The notes under the pieces are model-generated. The model was not told the DNA's origin. It made no database searches and worked only from the letters and a program-made list of their open reading frames with translations. Positions 40,913 to 44,218 of a stretch of 44,218 bases of DNA are shown here, piece after piece (position 1 is the stretch's first letter; each line of letters begins with the position of its first letter). Both the position numbers and the translations under genes were made by a program. The DNA lies in contig SSFP01000076.1 in assembly GCA_008015455.1 (NCBI GenBank), forward strand, positions 1-44,218, read 5' to 3'. The DNA is from Polynucleobacter sp. GTDB lineage: Bacteria; Pseudomonadota; Gammaproteobacteria; Burkholderiales; Burkholderiaceae.

Positions 40913-41469
40913 GAGCGTTGAATAAAGTGGTTGGCAAAAGCCATGAGATCTTGATGGATGGCTGTATATGGTGGGAGCTCGCCACTTGAGCGAGCTTTTT
41001 CACCTTTGCCAGTTAATACAAGGTGAGGTTCAGCACCTACTGCAACACCCGCGACTAAGTCGCGAACGCTATCACCCACGATAGGTACACCCTTAATGGG
41101 AATGCCATATCTCTCAGAAATCTGTTGAATCATTCCAGGTAGAGGTTTTCTGCAGTTGCAGTGATCGGCATCTGTATGTGGACAGAAGAAAATAGCGTCA
41201 ATATGACCACCGACTTTAGCAACTAAGCGGTGTAATTTTTCATGGATGGCATTGAGTGTGTCCATGTCGTATAGACCACGACCTACACCCGATTGGTTAG
41301 TGGCTACAGCAATGTGATAACCCGCTTGATTGAGTTTCGCAATAGCTTCAAGGCTGCCAGGAATAGGTATCCACTCATCTGGTGACTTGATATAGAGGTC
41401 GCTATCTTGGTTGATAACGCCATCTCTATCAAGAATCACTAATTTGGTGTGAGGGGCTTTGGCTGCCAT
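40909..41469 (-). CDS. gmhB: D-glycero-beta-D-manno-heptose-1,7-bisphosphate 7-phosphatase
   Basis: 186 aa HAD; ILDRDGVINQDSDLYIKSPDEWIPIPGSLEAIAKL, ATNQSGVGRGLYD, CPHTDADHCNCRKPLPGM. Confidence 0.93.
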   Translation of the reverse strand: MAAKAPHTKLVILDRDGVINQDSDLYIKSPDEWIPIPGSLEAIAKLNQAGYHIAVATNQSGVGRGLYDMDTLNAIHEKLHRLVAKVGGHIDAIFFCPHTDADHCNCRKPLPGMIQQISERYGIPIKGVPIVGDSVRDLVAGVAVGAEPHLVLTGKGEKARSSGELPPYTAIHQDLMAFANHFIQRS

Positions 41470-41474
41470 AGTGC

Positions 41475-43610
41475 TTAAGACGCTAACTTACCAATATCAG
41501 CCACCTGATTCATGAGGCTGTGCATCTTGGATAGAAGTGCCAAACGATTATTTCTTAGTGATGTATCAGGATCCATCACCATGACATCATTAAAAAACTG
41601 ATCGACATCATTTCTCAAAGATGCAAAAGCTTGAAGTGCTGATGTGAAGTTACCCTTTTCAAAAGCCTGATTCACTTCAGGCATGATGCCTTCTAGTGCT
41701 TTAGCCAATGATTTTTCAGCATCTAGACTTAATAACTGGCTATTCACAGATGTTGGAATCTCAAAATCTACTTTCTTTAAGATATTGCCAATACGTTTAT
41801 TGGCGGCAGCTAGTGCTGGTGCTGCATCTAAATCACTAAATCGTCTTACAGCCTCAAGTCTTTGTAAAACATCATTGAGTACTTGTGGATTTTGACTCAC
41901 CACGGATTCAACTTCATTTGTTGAATAATTCTTACCATCTAATTTTTGATCTTTCAGATAAGCTCTGAGGCGATCCAAAATAAATTGATGAATCACTTCC
42001 ACCTGAGCAGTTTCTTTCACTTCGGCTTGGCTAAATTGATCTAACGCTCCTTGAATCATTGATCCAATGTGAAGAGGTAACTGCTTCTCAAGCAAAATGC
42101 GGCAAATACCTAAAGCATGACGGCGAAGCGCAAATGGGTCTTTTTCTCCGGTTGGGGCTAAACCAATACCCCAAATACCGACTAAGGTTTCAAGCTTGTC
42201 TGCAAGGGCTAGGATGGTGCCCGTATCTGTTTGTGGCAATAGGTCGCCAGCAAAACGAGGAGCATAGTGCTCCATACATGCAGCTGCAACATCAGGATGC
42301 TCTTTATCGTTCAGAGCATAGTAGCGCCCCATGATGCCTTGCAATTCAGGGAATTCACCCACCATATCAGTTAACAAGTCAGCTTTAGCTAATTGCGCAG
42401 CACGTTCGGCTAAAGCAATATCAATATGCTTGTTAGATTGCTTAAGTTGAGTAGCGATCAGGCGAGCAATCTTGGCGACGCGTTCTGTGCGCTCTAATTG
42501 GGTGCCGAGTTTATTGTGATAAACCACTTTAGATAACAAAGTAGTTCTTTCCATTAAAGTCTTTTTACGATCTTGTTCGTAGAAGAACTTGGCATCGGCT
42601 AAGCGGGGTCTGACCACGCGCTCATTGCCTGAAACAATAGCTTCTGGTGTTTTTGTTTCAATATTAGAAACAATCAAGAATTGATTTGAAAGTTTGCCAT
42701 CTGAATTAGTCATGGCAAAGTATTTCTGATTGGTTTGCATTGTCAGAATCAAACATTCTTGAGGTACAGTCAAGAACTCTTCTTCAAATTGGCATGTGTA
42801 GATAACAGGCCATTCCACCAAAGAGCAAACTTCTTCTAACAAAGATTCTGGCATCAAGACTTGTTTGCCTTTTGAGGCGGACACCAAAGCAGATCGAATA
42901 TTTTCTAAGCGCTCATCAAAGCTGGCAATGATCTTTCCAGCTTCTTTGAGAGTTTTTGCATATTCATCAGCGTGAGCAATTTTGATAGCCCCTGCTGATA
43001 AGAAGCGGTGACCTATTGTTGTGTTTCCAGAATTTAAGCCAAGAGCTTTGATGGATACAACTGCTGCACCATGTAAAGCAACTAAGCTATGAGCAGGTCT
43101 AACAAATTCAACATCTTGAACTTGAGGAGTGCCTGGCGCAATCTGATAGCGCATCACCTTAGGGATGGGAAGCTTACTGATGGTTTGCTCCACAGCTGTT
43201 TGCAAGCCATTCGCTAATTCAATACCGGCGACATCAACGCTTAAATAGAAGGTCTCTGATTTATCACTGCCTTGTCTCTCAAGTGATTCGATCGCTGCAT
43301 CTGGATGCCCTAGAGCTGCTAATTTTTTCAATAGAGGGGCTGTTGCTTTGCCGTTGCTATCAAGCGCAATCGATACCGGTAATAGTTTTTCTTGAACACG
43401 ACGATCGGGTGCTTTTGCAAGAACCTGAGAGATGTGAACAGCTAATCGGCGTGGAGTCGCAAAACTTGTGACAACGCTTGCATCTGTTAACAAGCCTTGG
43501 TTCTTGAGTGATTGTGCAATACCTTCAGAAAAGCTTTGACCTAACTTTTTCAGAGCCTTTGGAGGTAACTCTTCGGTTAGTAACTCTAGTAGTAAAGGTG
43601 CTTGACTCAT
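41475..43610 (-). CDS. glyS: Glycine--tRNA ligase beta subunit
   Basis: Start set at [24 protein letters not shown] (43610); FPKVMRYQ-like segment, [41 protein letters not shown]. Confidence 0.96.
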   Translation of the reverse strand: MSQAPLLLELLTEELPPKALKKLGQSFSEGIAQSLKNQGLLTDASVVTSFATPRRLAVHISQVLAKAPDRRVQEKLLPVSIALDSNGKATAPLLKKLAALGHPDAAIESLERQGSDKSETFYLSVDVAGIELANGLQTAVEQTISKLPIPKVMRYQIAPGTPQVQDVEFVRPAHSLVALHGAAVVSIKALGLNSGNTTIGHRFLSAGAIKIAHADEYAKTLKEAGKIIASFDERLENIRSALVSASKGKQVLMPESLLEEVCSLVEWPVIYTCQFEEEFLTVPQECLILTMQTNQKYFAMTNSDGKLSNQFLIVSNIETKTPEAIVSGNERVVRPRLADAKFFYEQDRKKTLMERTTLLSKVVYHNKLGTQLERTERVAKIARLIATQLKQSNKHIDIALAERAAQLAKADLLTDMVGEFPELQGIMGRYYALNDKEHPDVAAACMEHYAPRFAGDLLPQTDTGTILALADKLETLVGIWGIGLAPTGEKDPFALRRHALGICRILLEKQLPLHIGSMIQGALDQFSQAEVKETAQVEVIHQFILDRLRAYLKDQKLDGKNYSTNEVESVVSQNPQVLNDVLQRLEAVRRFSDLDAAPALAAANKRIGNILKKVDFEIPTSVNSQLLSLDAEKSLAKALEGIMPEVNQAFEKGNFTSALQAFASLRNDVDQFFNDVMVMDPDTSLRNNRLALLSKMHSLMNQVADIGKLAS

Positions 43611-44218
43611 TGTGCACCTCCATTTTTCTGACACATAGGGAAACCAAGTTTTTCGCGAGATTCATAATAAGCTTGCGCAACGCTACGAGATAGGTTGCGA
43701 ATACGACCGATGTATGCAGCTCTCTCTGTCACTGAAATGGCTCCGCGGGCATCGAGAAGGTTAAATGTATGCGCAGCTTTTAAAACCATTTCATAAGCGG
43801 GTAGTGCCAATGGAATTTCCATTAAACGCTTAGCTTCATTTTCATAATTACTAAATTGCTGGAAAAGTAAATCAGCGTTGGAGTATTCAAAGTTATAAGT
43901 TGATTGCTCCACTTCATTTTGATGATAAACATCACCGTAGCTCACGCCTTCCGTCCAAACAAGGTCGTAGACGTTTTCAACTTTTTGCAAATACATAGCT
44001 AGACGTTCTAGTCCGTAGGTGATTTCACCCAAAATGGGTTTGCAATCAATGCCACCCACTTGTTGGAAATATGTGAATTGAGTCACTTCCATACCGTTTA
44101 ACCAAACTTCCCAACCTAAGCCCCATGCGCCAAGTGTTGGTGATTCCCAGTTGTCTTCAACAAAGCGAATATCGTGGACGAGTGTGTCGATCCCAATCGC
44201 TTTTAATGAGTCTAGATA
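43607..44218 (-). CDS. glyQ: Glycine--tRNA ligase alpha subunit, N-terminus beyond window end
   Basis: Frame stays open past the ORF-track Met (44092) to the window edge: [53 protein letters not shown]. 4-nt overlap with glyS. Confidence 0.96.
   Translation of the reverse strand, partial: YLDSLKAIGIDTLVHDIRFVEDNWESPTLGAWGLGWEVWLNGMEVTQFTYFQQVGGIDCKPILGEITYGLERLAMYLQKVENVYDLVWTEGVSYGDVYHQNEVEQSTYNFEYSNADLLFQQFSNYENEAKRLMEIPLALPAYEMVLKAAHTFNLLDARGAISVTERAAYIGRIRNLSRSVAQAYYESREKLGFPMCQKNGGAQ

Noticed and set aside
42059-42334. 91-aa + strand ORF inside glyS
   Set aside because: Antisense to glyS in a conserved region; chance ORF.
43611-43634. Upstream start of GlyS (MSEKWRCT)
   Set aside because: GlyS homology starts at [20 protein letters not shown], and the ATG at 43610 gives the usual 4-nt overlap with glyQ.
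1-44218. Search for CRISPR arrays, tRNAs, IS/transposon ends, prophage, toxin-antitoxin or defence genes
   Set aside because: No regularly spaced repeats, transposase or integrase proteins, recognisable tRNA cloverleaf or defence domains seen by eye. A tRNAscan-SE, ISfinder and DefenseFinder run would be needed to be certain.

Overview
This 44.2 kb window looks like chromosomal core sequence from a streamlined betaproteobacterium. Protein style and gene order suggest a Burkholderiaceae/Polynucleobacter-like genome (inferred without a database search). About 36 protein genes are supported. They cover ilvA, a 1278-aa FAD/Fe-S oxidoreductase, a ubiE/Tim44-like/ubiJ/ubiB ubiquinone cluster, aspS-nudB-cls, an Atm1-type ABC exporter, glycerate kinase, pyrC, rplM-rpsI, argC, erpA, anmK, tyrS, a histidine phosphatase, a long leftward run amgK-murU-pepP-ubiH-like-dusB-fis-purH-ruvC-ruvA-ruvB, lptD-surA-pdxA-rsmA, and plsC/gmhB/glyS/glyQ. 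RNase P RNA (rnpB) lies directly after pyrC. I found no tRNA, rRNA, CRISPR array, IS element, prophage or recognisable defence system. The most interesting unexplained signal is an apparent orphan transcription unit of about 65 nt (about 19683-19747) between osmC and rplM. It has a good sigma70-like promoter, a hairpin with C/U-rich anti-Shine-Dalgarno-like segments, and a perfect intrinsic terminator. The rplM promoter directly abuts that terminator. Other notable points are an N-terminal extension of UbiJ that lacks a canonical start codon and overlaps a near-perfect palindrome, an erpA terminator candidate embedded antisense in anmK, four convergent gene junctions with almost no spacing, and a 30-bp divergent amgK/lptD promoter region centred on a near-symmetric TATAATA.
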